Part shown: positions 28,076 to 37,117 of the stretch, piece after piece
How the letters are laid out: every line of letters starts with the position of its first letter
Numbering within the stretch: position 1 is the stretch's first letter
Assembly: GCF_014205895.1 (NCBI RefSeq)
Contig: NZ_JACHFC010000001.1
Coordinates: forward strand, 62,001-126,000
Length of the DNA stretch: 64,000 nucleotides
Direction of reading: 5' to 3'
DNA from: Borreliella lanei
GTDB lineage: Bacteria; Spirochaetota; Spirochaetia; Borreliales; Borreliaceae
Translations under genes and position numbers: made by a program
Notes under the pieces: model-generated
The model's input: the letters and a program-made list of their open reading frames with translations, nothing else
Database searches by the model: none
What the model was told of the DNA's origin: nothing

Positions 28076-28606
28076 CTAATTATACCTTACAAGGGAATTG
28101 ACTTCATAACTTTCAAGACTTTGCCTACCATTAATACCACAAAGCTCAATAAAACAAAAAATATCTTTAACTTTACCTCCTGCTCTCTCTAGTAAAATTG
28201 CAGAAGACTTTAAAGTTCCACCAGTAGCTAATATATCATCTATTAAAAGAATATTGGAATAAGTCCTAACATCATCTTTGTGCACCTCTATTCTCCCAAA
28301 ACCATATTCAAGCTCATACTCTTCACTAAAAACCTCTCTGGGCAATTTGCCCTCTTTTCGAATTAAAACAAGAGGAAGTTGCATTTTTAAAGACAAAGGA
28401 GCACCTATCAAATATCCCCTAGACTCAACAACTGCAATGCAATCAATCTTTTTAAAATTATAAAAAGAATATACCTCATTTATTAATGAACTATAAACTT
28501 CGGGCTTTAACAAAACACTAGTAATATCATAAAAAAGAACACCCTTTTTAGGAAAATCGGGTATTTTTGAAATAAACTGATCATAATACTCTGTCTTATT
28601 TTTCAT
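28076..28606 (-). CDS. apt: Adenine phosphoribosyltransferase
   Basis: Apt converts adenine and PRPP to AMP, important in an organism that salvages purines. The 176-residue product has the opening FPKKGVLFYDITSVL, the segment VVESRGYLIGAPLSLKMQLP, the flexible loop LIRKEGKLPRE, and the PRPP-binding motif ILLIDDILATGGTLKSS near residue 120. The ATG start at 28606 is in the family position. It precedes rplU on the same strand with a 56-base gap. Confidence 0.97.
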   Translation of the reverse strand: MKNKTEYYDQFISKIPDFPKKGVLFYDITSVLLKPEVYSSLINEVYSFYNFKKIDCIAVVESRGYLIGAPLSLKMQLPLVLIRKEGKLPREVFSEEYELEYGFGRIEVHKDDVRTYSNILLIDDILATGGTLKSSAILLERAGGKVKDIFCFIELCGINGRQSLESYEVNSLVRYN

Positions 28607-28669
28607 AACCTACTTATCCCATCTATATGCTTATATATTTTTTCAAAATAGTAAGACCAAAAGCCAAAT

Positions 28670-29230
28670 TTATTTTTTTACAGGGGGCGCTGGAACAAGA
28701 TTTTGCAAGTCTAATTTTGGTATTTCATCATCTTTAGCTCTTGTCCAAATTTTGCTTCTGCCAAAAATCCAAACTTTCCCCTTGGTAATAAGATTCCCAG
28801 TTTTACTATCAACACTCATCTCAGAATTATAAATTTTACCGTTTTTAGGATCTATTATTTTACCCCTATCCCACTTTTTAGAAGAAGAAGAATACTTAAG
28901 GCCCCACATAAAATCAAGACCCTCTATTGCAAGATTTTCAAACCCAACTACAGTGTCTCCTGAAGGATTTTTAGCATCATACTTTTTGCCATCTTTTATT
29001 ACAGTTAAAATTCGGCCATAAACTTCTCCATTATATTTATAAATATAAATAATAGAATTTTTTATGTTACTCACATCATTATAGCCAACCCAATATCCTA
29101 AAACTTCATCTTCAAAACCAAGGTTTTCACCCTTATTAACAACTTCCTTTTCATTTGAATCTTCTGAATTTGCAAATAAAAGCATTGAAAAACAAAAGAA
29201 AATAAAAAACTTTGAAAAAACTCTAGTCAT
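28670..29230 (-). CDS. Exported DUF2147-family protein
   Basis: The family is of unknown function and small and secreted. The 186-residue product has a signal peptide (FSKFFIFFCFSMLLFANS). The DUF2147 core opens with EVLGYWVGYNDVSN, continues with YNGEVYGRILTV and GKIIDPKNGKIYNSEMSVD, and closes with FGRSKIWTRA. The ATG at 29228-29230 is four bases from AAGGAGG; a TTG directly before it is less likely. The last residues are Pro-rich and Lys-rich. It diverges from the flagellar operon. Confidence 0.85.
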   Translation of the reverse strand: MTRVFSKFFIFFCFSMLLFANSEDSNEKEVVNKGENLGFEDEVLGYWVGYNDVSNIKNSIIYIYKYNGEVYGRILTVIKDGKKYDAKNPSGDTVVGFENLAIEGLDFMWGLKYSSSSKKWDRGKIIDPKNGKIYNSEMSVDSKTGNLITKGKVWIFGRSKIWTRAKDDEIPKLDLQNLVPAPPVKK

Positions 29231-29292
29231 CAATCCTCCTTAAAACTAAATAATCCTAAATTATAGCTCTTTTTTTAAATTACTCATTTAAG

Positions 29293-29316
29293 GTGGCTAA
29301 TTTAAAAATTAGCCAC
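29293..29316. repeat. Inverted repeat between divergent DUF2147 and flagellar genes
   Basis: Perfect 11-base arms (GTGGCTAATTT / AAATTAGCCAC) are separated by two bases, so the element can form a hairpin. It stands 63 bases from the DUF2147 start and about 165 bases from flhO. No U-run follows on either strand, so an operator or leader structure is more likely than a terminator. Confidence 0.8.
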
Positions 29317-29481
29317 AAACATCATTATACAACTTATTGCATAAGTTTAATTATTTATAAAGAGAAAAACCCAGACAAAAAATATAAAATTAAGCAAAAA
29401 CACAATAGGTCCATTAATTGTTATATGAAACAATTAATGCTAATATTAATAAAGTTAATTGTCTTAAAGGATTTAACCGTC

Positions 29482-30330
29482 GTGGTAAGAGGAATTTATA
29501 CAGCTGCCAGCGGAATGATGGCAGAAAGGCGCAAGCTTGACACAGTATCAAATAATTTAGCAAACATAGATCTTATTGGATACAAAAAAGATTTGTCCAT
29601 TCAAAAAGCATTTCCAGAAATGCTAATAAGAAGGCTAAATGATGATGGCCTTTATAAATTCCCCAAAGGGCATCTTGAAACGGCTCCAGTTGTGGGTAAA
29701 CTAGGAACAGGGGTTGAAGAAAATGAGATATACACGGTATTTGAACAAGGTCCATTAAAAACTACTGGCAATCCATTAGATTTAGCACTCACCGATCAAG
29801 GATTTTTCGTAATACAAACTTCAGATGGAGAAAGATATACGAGAAACGGTTCTTTTACTATTGGAAAAGAAGGGATCCTTGTTACAAAAAGCGGATTTCC
29901 CGTTCTAGGAGAAAAAGGATATATATATCTTAAAAAAAATAATTTTAAAATAACCCCTCAGGGACAAATCTTTCACAATTCAAACTTTGAATCAGACCCC
30001 AAAAGACTTGTTAGTGAATATGAAAATTCTTGGGAAAATTATGAACTGCTTGATACTATCAGAATTGTAAATTTTGAAAATCCCAGATTTCTCAAAAAAC
30101 AGGGCAATTCTTTATGGATCGATACAAAAACATCTGGCAAAGCGCAAGAAATTGATATATCATTAAGGCCTAAAATAGAAACAGAAACTCTTGAGGCTTC
30201 CAATGTCAATGCTGTTAAAGAAATGGTTTTAATGATTGAAATTAACAGAGCTTATGAAGCTAATCAAAAAACAATACAAACTGAAGACAGCCTCTTAGGA
30301 AAATTAATAAATGAAATTGGAAAATATTAA
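29482..30330 (+). CDS. flhO: Flagellar basal-body rod protein, FlhO/FlgF-FlgG family
   Basis: This is a rod protein of the periplasmic flagellum, related to FlgF and FlgG. From the GTG at 29482 (AAAGGA ten bases upstream) the product is 282 residues and opens VVRGIYTAASGMMAERRKLD with the conserved SNNLANIDLIGYKKD. It ends with the D0 helix MIEINRAYEANQKTIQTEDSLL. The open frame runs further 5' to 29293 but that part has no family sequence. It is the first gene of flhO-flgG-flgA-flgI-flgJ. Confidence 0.92.
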   Translation: MVRGIYTAASGMMAERRKLDTVSNNLANIDLIGYKKDLSIQKAFPEMLIRRLNDDGLYKFPKGHLETAPVVGKLGTGVEENEIYTVFEQGPLKTTGNPLDLALTDQGFFVIQTSDGERYTRNGSFTIGKEGILVTKSGFPVLGEKGYIYLKKNNFKITPQGQIFHNSNFESDPKRLVSEYENSWENYELLDTIRIVNFENPRFLKKQGNSLWIDTKTSGKAQEIDISLRPKIETETLEASNVNAVKEMVLMIEINRAYEANQKTIQTEDSLLGKLINEIGKY

Positions 30331-30342
30331 GGAGCATATTTT

Positions 30343-31140
30343 ATGATGAGAGCATTATGGACAGCAGCAAGTGGAATGACTGCCCAACAATACAATGTAG
30401 ATACAATTGCCAACAATCTTTCAAATGTAAATACTACAGGATTTAAAAAAATAAGAGCAGAATTTGAAGATTTGATTTATCAGACCCAAAACAGAGCAGG
30501 AACCCCTGCAACTGAAAATACTTTAAGACCGCTTGGAAATCAAGTTGGTCACGGAACAAAAATTGCTGCGACTCAGAGAATATTTGAACAAGGGAAAATG
30601 CAATCAACTAATTTACTAACTGATGTTGCTATTGAAGGAGATGGATTTTACAAAATTCTTCTGCCTGATGGAACTTATGCATATACTAGAGACGGATCAT
30701 TTAAAATTGATTCTAATCGAGAGCTTGTAACAAGCCAAGGATACAAGGTATTGCCCAATATATTTTTCCCAGAAGAATATATCCAAAGCTCAATTACAAT
30801 ATCTGAGCAAGGAATAGTGTCGGTAAAAATTGATAACAACAACGAACCAATAGAGCTTGGACAAATTGAGATATCAAGATTTGTTAATCCTGCAGGACTA
30901 AGTGCTATTGGGAGCAATTTATTTAAAGAAACAGCTGGATCAGGCCAAGAAATAGCAGGAATACCAGGAAGTGAAGGCATGGGAAGACTAAGACAAGGCA
31001 TACTTGAAATGTCAAATGTATCTATTGCTGAAGAAATGGTAACAATGATAGTAGCTCAAAGAGCTTATGAAATAAACTCAAAAGCGATTCAAACTTCTGA
31101 CAATATGTTAGGAATTGCAAATAACTTAAAAAGGCAATAA
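30343..31140 (+). CDS. flgG: Flagellar distal rod protein FlgG
   Basis: FlgG forms the distal rod. The 265-residue product has the family opening MRALWTAASGMTAQQYNVD, NNLSNVNTTGFKK, the central YTRDGSFKID, GRLRQGILEMSNVSIAEEM and the closing D0 helix IVAQRAYEINSKAIQTSDNML. AAGGAG stands eight bases before the ATG. It starts 12 bases after flhO and ends one base before the likely flgA start. Confidence 0.97.
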   Translation: MMRALWTAASGMTAQQYNVDTIANNLSNVNTTGFKKIRAEFEDLIYQTQNRAGTPATENTLRPLGNQVGHGTKIAATQRIFEQGKMQSTNLLTDVAIEGDGFYKILLPDGTYAYTRDGSFKIDSNRELVTSQGYKVLPNIFFPEEYIQSSITISEQGIVSVKIDNNNEPIELGQIEISRFVNPAGLSAIGSNLFKETAGSGQEIAGIPGSEGMGRLRQGILEMSNVSIAEEMVTMIVAQRAYEINSKAIQTSDNMLGIANNLKRQ

Positions 31141-31141
31141 A

Positions 31142-31774
31142 ATAAAAAAAAGATTATTTATTTTTATTTTATTTTTCACAACAAGCTCAATTATAAGTGG
31201 TGCTCATGATTTATGCTTCAACATTACTCCTAGTAAAGCATATTTCTTTTCAAAGAATTATTCAAAAATATGCAACAATCAAAGCTTATCAAAAATATAT
31301 ATTCCTCCAAATTTAACAAAAAAATCAATACTTTTTGAAATGATCTATTACATCACAAAAAATTTATCAAATGAAAATATCTACATACTTCAATTTAACT
31401 TTGATGAATCTGAAATAAACATAGAAGATAAATTTTTCAAAAAAATAAAATTTAAAGTAAAAAGTAACAACTCATATAAAAATATTCCAATTCAAAAAAC
31501 TCTGGTTTATTATGCAAAAAACTTTGAAAGCTACAAAAGACATAATTACATTAACATGTACATTGATATAATCGAGCCAATTGTATTTGCAAAAGAAAAT
31601 CTAAAAAAAAATGAAATCCTTAATGAACACAACATATACTTTAAATACAAAATTAACACAACAAGAATAAATGATGTTTTAAGTCTAAATGAATTAAACA
31701 ATAGTAAATATAAAGTTATACGCAACACAATCAAAAATGAAGAGATAAGATTAAATAAAGTGCAAAAAGAATAA
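31142..31774 (+). CDS. flgA: FlgA-like P-ring assembly chaperone with non-standard start
   Basis: FlgA helps assemble the FlgI ring in the periplasm. The open frame between the upstream stop and 31340 has no ATG, GTG or TTG, yet it encodes a clear signal peptide (KKRLFIFILFFTTSSIISGA). AAAAGG sits about seven bases before an ATA at 31142, the best start candidate; the first ATG (31340) would remove the signal. Of about 210 residues, the C-terminal part resembles the SAF domain (IVFAKENLKKNEILNEHNIY) and ends soon after NTIKNEEIRLNKV, shorter than usual. Identity is inferred from this domain and the position before flgI. Confidence 0.72.
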   Translation: MKKRLFIFILFFTTSSIISGAHDLCFNITPSKAYFFSKNYSKICNNQSLSKIYIPPNLTKKSILFEMIYYITKNLSNENIYILQFNFDESEINIEDKFFKKIKFKVKSNNSYKNIPIQKTLVYYAKNFESYKRHNYINMYIDIIEPIVFAKENLKKNEILNEHNIYFKYKINTTRINDVLSLNELNNSKYKVIRNTIKNEEIRLNKVQKE

Positions 31775-31952
31775 TGCCTTATTTTATCTTCCTCAATCCA
31801 AAAATTATCATTATTAATTTTAATCTGTCTTAATACAGACAATATTTAACAAATCAAGGATTAATTAGTAATTTTACGAAAAAAGTTTCATTAATTGTAA
31901 TAATTGATATAAAATAATAGATATTAAAGAAATAAAAGAAATAGGGTAAAGA

Positions 31953-32951
31953 ATGAACAAACTAATGTTGATGTTAATTACATTTGCAACAAGTCTATTA
32001 GCCCAAACAAACAAAGATTTAACAGGACTAAAAACAGAGCAATCATTTAACAATAGCCTATCTGAAAGCGTAAAATTAAGAGAAATTGCAGATATTTATC
32101 CCACAAACACAAATTTTTTAACAGGTATTGGAATAGTAGCAGGGCTTGCTGGAAAAGGAGACTCTATAAAACAAAAAGACCTTATAATTAAAATTTTAGA
32201 AGAAAACAATACAATAAATGAAATAGACTTAAATAACATAGAAAGTAAAAATATTGCACTAGTAAATGTCAGTCTCCAGGTAAAAGGTAATACAATCAAA
32301 GGTTCAAAACATAAAGCTTGCATTGCATCAATACTAAACTCAAAAGATTTAACAAATGGAATACTTTTAAAAACAAATCTCAAAAATAAAGAGGGAGAAA
32401 TAATAGCAATTGCATCAGGAATTATAAAGAGCAATAATAAATTAAAAGGATCTGGATATACCCTAGATAGTGTAATAATAAATGAAAATCAAAATATTAA
32501 CTACAGTTATAATATAATTCTTAAAAAAGGAAATTATACATTAATAAATAGAATTCACAAAATATTGACCTCTAAAAAAATCAACAACAAAATTAAATCG
32601 GATAACACAATAAAAATAGAAGCAAAAAACATAAGCTTATTAGAAGAGATTGAAAATATTAAAATAGAAACAAACCCTAAAATATTAATAGACAAAAAAA
32701 ATGGTATTATTCTAGCAAGTGAAAATGCAAAAATAGGAACGTTTACATTTTCCATTGAAAAAGACAATCAAAATATTTTAAGTAAAAATAATAAAACAAC
32801 AATTCAAGTAAACTCAATGAAATTAAATGAATTTATATTAAAAAATTCCAACAATCTCAGCAATAAAGAATTAATTCAAATAATTCAAGCTGCTAAAAAA
32901 ATCAATAAATTAAATGGAGAACTTATATTGGAGGAAGTTGATGGAAACTAA
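31953..32951 (+). CDS. flgI: Flagellar P-ring protein FlgI
   Basis: FlgI forms the ring around the rod. The 332-residue product has a signal peptide (LMLMLITFATSLLA) and the FlgI phrases LREIADIYPTNTNFLTGIGIVAGLAGKGDS, with VNVSLQVKG and LDSVIINENQNI further on, then GTFTFSIEKD and a C-terminal helix LNEFILKNSNNLSNKELIQII. Family members are usually about 360-370 residues, so it is shorter and clearly diverged. The ATG has AGGGTAAAG upstream. It overlaps flgJ by 11 bases. Confidence 0.9.
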   Translation: MNKLMLMLITFATSLLAQTNKDLTGLKTEQSFNNSLSESVKLREIADIYPTNTNFLTGIGIVAGLAGKGDSIKQKDLIIKILEENNTINEIDLNNIESKNIALVNVSLQVKGNTIKGSKHKACIASILNSKDLTNGILLKTNLKNKEGEIIAIASGIIKSNNKLKGSGYTLDSVIINENQNINYSYNIILKKGNYTLINRIHKILTSKKINNKIKSDNTIKIEAKNISLLEEIENIKIETNPKILIDKKNGIILASENAKIGTFTFSIEKDNQNILSKNNKTTIQVNSMKLNEFILKNSNNLSNKELIQIIQAAKKINKLNGELILEEVDGN

Positions 32952-33276
32952 AATTAATTCACAAAATTTAATTAATTCGCAAAATCTAAAATTTAAAAAT
33001 CAAATAAATAATTTTAAAAATTCTTTAGAAATAAAAAAATCCTTTCAAAAAAATGAAGAACTTCGAAAAGCTTCTTTAGAATTTGAAGCTATGTTTATCA
33101 AGCAAATGCTTGAAAGCATGAAAAAAACTCTTAACAAAGATCAAAATTTGCTAAACGGAGGCCAAGTAGAAGAAATTTTTGAAGACATGCTTTGCGAGCA
33201 AAGAGCAAAACAAATAGCACAAGCTCAAAGCTTTGGCCTTGCCGATTTAATTTACAATCAATTACAAAAAAAGTAA
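32941..33276 (+). CDS. flgJ: FlgJ-type rod-binding protein (rod-cap domain only)
   Basis: The N-terminal half of FlgJ caps the growing rod; the usual C-terminal muramidase is missing here. The roughly 111-residue product has the rod-binding core LRKASLEFEAMFIKQMLESM and a closing amphipathic helix ending FGLADLIYNQLQKK. GGAGG six bases before the ATG at 32941 fixes the start; the longer open frame from 32914 lacks this. It overlaps the end of flgI and closes the rod and ring gene run. Peptidoglycan cleavage must come from another protein. Confidence 0.88.
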   Translation: METKINSQNLINSQNLKFKNQINNFKNSLEIKKSFQKNEELRKASLEFEAMFIKQMLESMKKTLNKDQNLLNGGQVEEIFEDMLCEQRAKQIAQAQSFGLADLIYNQLQKK

Positions 33277-33320
33277 ACAATTCGAAAAACACCCCATCCC
33301 CAACCTTAAAATTATATCCA

Positions 33321-33350
33321 ATTTAATTTAAAAATGGTTTTAAACTAAAT
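33321..33350. promoter_or_regulatory. Candidate BosR-binding direct repeats upstream of rpoS
   Basis: TAAATTAAAT (33321-33330, minus strand) exactly matches the repeat I recall for BosR at the B. burgdorferi rpoS promoter. TAAACTAAAT (33341-33350, plus strand) differs by one base. Both lie just upstream of the -24/-12 promoter. This match is by sequence only. Confidence 0.6.
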
Positions 33351-33366
33351 TGGCACAATTTTTGCA
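33351..33366 (+). promoter_or_regulatory. σ54-type (-24/-12) promoter of rpoS
   Basis: TGGCAC (33351-33356), a five-base spacer and TTGCA (33362-33366) match the σ54 consensus TGGCAC-N5-TTGCA, with the invariant GG and GC in place. The predicted start is near 33377, giving a leader of about 50 bases. This is the promoter activated by Rrp2 in B. burgdorferi. Confidence 0.95.
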
Positions 33367-33428
33367 TGGAAGTTAAGTAGTAAAAACCTAATCACAATAT
33401 TCAATAAAGGGGAGAAAATATAATAACT

Positions 33429-34229
33429 ATGAATATATTTAGTAACGAGGATTTAAACATATATTTAAAATCGGTAAGAGAACACAAGCTAATTACTCAC
33501 GAAGAAGAGATTAAGCTTGCAGGACAAATACAAAGAGGCAATGCAAAAGCAAAAAACAAGATGATAAATGCAAATTTGCGACTTGTTTTAAAAATAATAA
33601 AAAGATATGCGGGCAAAGGGCTAAAAATTGAAGACTTAATTCAAGAAGGCAACTTGGGATTAATAAGAGCTGCTGAAAAATATGACCCAAATAAAAATAC
33701 CAAATTTTCAACTTATGCATCATTCTGGATTAAGCAATCACTCCAAAGAGCATTAAACACTAAAACCAGATTGGTAAAAGTCCCATACAGAAAAGAAAAT
33801 CTAATACTACAAATAAATAAATATTTAACAGAAGAAGAAAAATCGCCCAAAAAAGAAGAAATAATGAAAAGATTCAACTTATCTCCTGCTCAGTATATAA
33901 AAATTATTCCCTATCTTGAAAAAGAATATTCTCTGGACAAAGAAATAGAGGGATCTGAAAATTCCACACTCTTGAATCTATACGAGGATAATTCTTTTAA
34001 CCCTGAAATTACCCTTGAACAAGATTCAACTCTAAAACATTTGAATTACATACTTGAAACAAAATTAAATGAAAAGGAAAGATACATAATCAAAAAAAGA
34101 TATAACCTAGACAATAGTCCCAAAAAAAGCACCTTAAAAGATATTTCAACAGAACTTGGAATATCATCAGAAACTGTAAGACAGATTGAAAAAAGAGTTC
34201 TTAAAAAACTAAAAGAAGAAATAAATTAA
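33429..34229 (+). CDS. rpoS: Alternative sigma factor RpoS
   Basis: RpoS controls genes needed in the tick-to-mammal stage in Lyme spirochaetes. The 266-residue product has σ70 regions 1.2, 2 (LIQEGNLGLIRAAEKYDP, then FSTYASFWIKQSLQRAL), 3 and 4 (TLKDISTELGISSETVRQIE). It is preceded by a -24/-12 promoter. GGGGAG lies 14 bases before the ATG, an unusually long spacing, which suggests weak or regulated translation; post-transcriptional control of rpoS by a small RNA is known in this group. rpoS lies about 6.5 kb before hk2-rrp2. Confidence 0.97.
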   Translation: MNIFSNEDLNIYLKSVREHKLITHEEEIKLAGQIQRGNAKAKNKMINANLRLVLKIIKRYAGKGLKIEDLIQEGNLGLIRAAEKYDPNKNTKFSTYASFWIKQSLQRALNTKTRLVKVPYRKENLILQINKYLTEEEKSPKKEEIMKRFNLSPAQYIKIIPYLEKEYSLDKEIEGSENSTLLNLYEDNSFNPEITLEQDSTLKHLNYILETKLNEKERYIIKKRYNLDNSPKKSTLKDISTELGISSETVRQIEKRVLKKLKEEIN

Positions 34230-34234
34230 CATTG

Positions 34235-34283
34235 ACATTCATGACATGTTCTGGTCTACTTTTAAGTCAGTGGTCATGAATGT
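34235..34283 (+). repeat. Inverted repeat spanning the start codon of the deacetylase-like gene
   Basis: Arms ACATTCATGAC (34235-34245) and GTCATGAATGT (34273-34283) are separated by 27 bases. The 3' arm contains the ATG at 34280. A stem here would hide the start codon in RNA from rpoS or from a local promoter. Confidence 0.75.
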
Positions 34284-35161
34284 TTATATTTTATATTAAA
34301 AAAAACAAGTTTATTATTGTAATTTTTATTATAATTTCTATTGTTATTGCAGTAACTCAGGCATTTGCAAGTTTTTTCTATTTTAACAACAATTCAAAAG
34401 TTGCAAATGTCCCACTTAAAAATAGATTTGAAAAAATACAAAAAGAAAGCTTAATAATAAAAAACAACAAAGAAGATCAAAAAGCCAAAAGCAAACCTAA
34501 ATTTTACTTAATCATCGACGACGTGGGTTATGATGAATTTATGTTAGAACAATTTATAAAACTTAATCTTAAAATAAATTATGCCATTATTCCATTTTTA
34601 CCAAAATCAATGAGTTTATACAAAAAACTCAAAAATGCTAACAAAACAGTAATAATACATTTCCCAATGCAATCAAAACATAGAAATTCAATAGAAAAAT
34701 TTCATATAAGCATAAAAGACAAAAAAGAAGAAATACACAAAAAAATCGAAAAAGCATTTAAAAAGTATCCCGATGTAAAAATAATGAATAACCATATGGG
34801 AAGTTTAATCACTTCGAATAAAGATTTGATGAAAATCATTTTAGAAAAGCTTAAAGAGATTGACAGATATTTTTTCGACAGCGTAACTATTGCAGGAAGC
34901 GTACCAGAAATAATAGGCAAAGAAATTGGGGTTAAAGTAGAAAAAAGAGATGTATTTCTTGATAGCAAAGACACAGAAGAGTCCGTAATCAAGGAGCTTG
35001 AAAAAGCAAAAAATATTGCCAGAAAAAACGGAATGGTAAAAGTGATAGGACACATTTGGTCTAAAAATACGCTAAAAGTCCTTAAAAAAGAAGAGCCTGA
35101 TTTAAACCAGGAATTCGAATTCGACAACTTATTAAATCTTTACGAGGAAACAACCAGATGA
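34280..35161 (+). CDS. Divergent polysaccharide deacetylase family protein
   Basis: This family has a NodB-like barrel and is usually membrane anchored; the activity is not established. The 293-residue product has one N-terminal membrane segment (about 10-32) and a linker. The domain opens [19 protein letters not shown] and continues with [39 protein letters not shown] and the closing [15 protein letters not shown]. The first two residues after the membrane segment and the acidic DD pair are typical. It starts 50 bases after rpoS and ends overlapping tsaD by four bases. Confidence 0.85.
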   Translation: MFIFYIKKNKFIIVIFIIISIVIAVTQAFASFFYFNNNSKVANVPLKNRFEKIQKESLIIKNNKEDQKAKSKPKFYLIIDDVGYDEFMLEQFIKLNLKINYAIIPFLPKSMSLYKKLKNANKTVIIHFPMQSKHRNSIEKFHISIKDKKEEIHKKIEKAFKKYPDVKIMNNHMGSLITSNKDLMKIILEKLKEIDRYFFDSVTIAGSVPEIIGKEIGVKVEKRDVFLDSKDTEESVIKELEKAKNIARKNGMVKVIGHIWSKNTLKVLKKEEPDLNQEFEFDNLLNLYEETTR

Positions 35162-36198
35162 AAGTGCTTGGAATAGAAACCTCTTGTGATGACTGCTGCG
35201 TAGCTGTAGTAGAAAATGGAATTCATATTTTAAGCAATATAAAATTAAATCAAACAGAACACAAAAAATATTACGGCATAGTGCCTGAGATTGCCTCAAG
35301 ACTTCATACAGAAGCTATTATGTCTGTTTGTATAAAAGCACTCAAAAAGGCAAATACTAAAATATCTGAAATTGACTTAATAGCTGTAACATCTAGACCT
35401 GGACTTATTGGGTCTTTAATAGTTGGATTAAACTTTGCCAAAGGTCTAGCAATTTCATTAAAAAAACCTATTATCTGCATTGACCACATCTTAGGCCATC
35501 TTTATGCCCCTTTAATGTACTCAAAAATAGAATATCCATTTATATCATTATTATTAAGTGGTGGACATACATTGATTGCCAAACAAAAAAATTTCGATGA
35601 TGTTGAAATACTTGGAAGAACTCTAGATGATTCTTGTGGAGAAGCTTTTGATAAAGTAGCAAAACATTACGATATGGGATTTCCGGGAGGTCCAAACATC
35701 GAACAAATATCTAAAAATGGAGATGAAAATACATTTCAATTTCCAGTTACCACCTTTAGAAAAAAAGAAAACTGGTATGATTTTTCATACTCTGGACTAA
35801 AAACAGCTTGCATACACCAACTAGAAAAATTCAAAAGCAAAGATAATCCAACAACAAAAAATAATATAGCTGCAAGCTTCCAAAAAGCTGCCTTTGAAAA
35901 TCTAATCACCCCACTAAAAAGAGCAATAAAAGATACCAAAATCAACAAAGTAGTAATAGCGGGCGGTGTTGCGAGCAATTTATACTTAAGAGAAAAAATA
36001 GATAAGCTTAAAATACAAACTTACTACCCTCCTCTTGATCTTTGCACAGATAATGGAGCAATGATTGCGGGACTTGGATTTAATATGTATTTAAAATATG
36101 GAGAAAGTCCAATCGAAATTGATGCAAATTCAAGAATAGAAAATTATAAAAACCGGTATAGGAGAAAAAATAATGAAAAGAATTTTAGCAATGCATGA
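35158..36198 (+). CDS. tsaD: tRNA threonylcarbamoyladenosine synthase subunit TsaD
   Basis: TsaD transfers the threonylcarbamoyl group to A37 of ANN-reading tRNAs. The 346-residue product has the start [16 protein letters not shown], the metal-binding [12 protein letters not shown] (HxxxH), LLLSGGHT, the segment [19 protein letters not shown], and [15 protein letters not shown]. The ATG overlaps the upstream stop (ATGA) and its 3' end overlaps pdxK by 26 bases, so all three genes are likely cotranscribed. Confidence 0.97.
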   Translation: MKVLGIETSCDDCCVAVVENGIHILSNIKLNQTEHKKYYGIVPEIASRLHTEAIMSVCIKALKKANTKISEIDLIAVTSRPGLIGSLIVGLNFAKGLAISLKKPIICIDHILGHLYAPLMYSKIEYPFISLLLSGGHTLIAKQKNFDDVEILGRTLDDSCGEAFDKVAKHYDMGFPGGPNIEQISKNGDENTFQFPVTTFRKKENWYDFSYSGLKTACIHQLEKFKSKDNPTTKNNIAASFQKAAFENLITPLKRAIKDTKINKVVIAGGVASNLYLREKIDKLKIQTYYPPLDLCTDNGAMIAGLGFNMYLKYGESPIEIDANSRIENYKNRYRRKNNEKNFSNA

Positions 36199-36967
36199 TA
36201 TTTCAAGCATGGGAAGAACATCTCTTACAATATGTATACCAGTAATATCTTCGTTTAATATGCAAGTGTGTCCTTTTGTGACAGCCGTCCTTTCTGCCTC
36301 TACAGCTTATAAAAAATTTGAAATAGTGGATTTAACCGATCATTTAGAAAAATTTATCAATATATGGAAAGAGCAAAATGAACACTTTGACATACTCTAT
36401 ACCGGATTTCTGGGAAGCGAAAAACAACAAATAACAATAGAAAAAATGATTAAATTAATAAAATTTGAAAAAATTGTAATTGACCCTGTATTTGCTGACG
36501 ATGGAATAATTTATCCTATATTTGATAATAAAATAATTAGTGGATTTAGAAAAATAATAAAGCATGCAAACATAATAACTCCCAACATCACAGAACTTGA
36601 AATGCTAAGCAAAAGTTCACAACTTAACAACAAAGATGATATCATAAAAGCAATATTAAATCTTGATACAAAAGGAATAGTAGTTGTTACAAGCGTCAAA
36701 AAAGGAGATCTTTTGGGAAACATTTGTTACAATCCTAAAAACAAAGAATACTCAGAGTTTTTTTTAGAAAAATTAGAACAAAATTTCAGTGGAACAGGAG
36801 ACTTATTTACTAGCTTACTTATAGGATACTTAGAAAAATTCGAAATAGAACAGGCTCTAGAAAAAACAACAAAAGCCATTCACCTAATAATAAAAGATTC
36901 AATTAAAGAAAATGCTTTAAAAAAAGAAGGGGTTCGGATTGAAAATTTTTTAAAAAATACATTTTGA
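36173..36967 (+). CDS. pdxK: Pyridoxal kinase-like (ribokinase superfamily)
   Basis: PdxK-type enzymes phosphorylate pyridoxal or related vitamers. The 264-residue product has the opening [45 protein letters not shown], the [11 protein letters not shown] segment, and the anion hole/catalytic region [17 protein letters not shown] with the GTGD aspartate. AGGAG is eight bases before the ATG. Which B6 form it prefers cannot be told from the sequence, and a thiamine-precursor kinase is a less likely alternative. Confidence 0.85.
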   Translation: MKRILAMHDISSMGRTSLTICIPVISSFNMQVCPFVTAVLSASTAYKKFEIVDLTDHLEKFINIWKEQNEHFDILYTGFLGSEKQQITIEKMIKLIKFEKIVIDPVFADDGIIYPIFDNKIISGFRKIIKHANIITPNITELEMLSKSSQLNNKDDIIKAILNLDTKGIVVVTSVKKGDLLGNICYNPKNKEYSEFFLEKLEQNFSGTGDLFTSLLIGYLEKFEIEQALEKTTKAIHLIIKDSIKENALKKEGVRIENFLKNTF

Positions 36968-37117
36968 ATTTAAATTTCATTAAATTCAATTTTAAAGACT
37001 GAATCGATTCTTAGTACAAAGGAAATATTTGCATTGCAATATATTATTATTAGAATAAAATGTACAAAAATCTATTACAAAGCGAGTGCTTTATTATTTT
37101 TATGAGTAAATAAATAT

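Noticed and set aside
29293-29481. Upstream extension of flhO
   Set aside because: It contains the inverted repeat, has no family sequence, and a GTG with AAAGGA lies at the family start.
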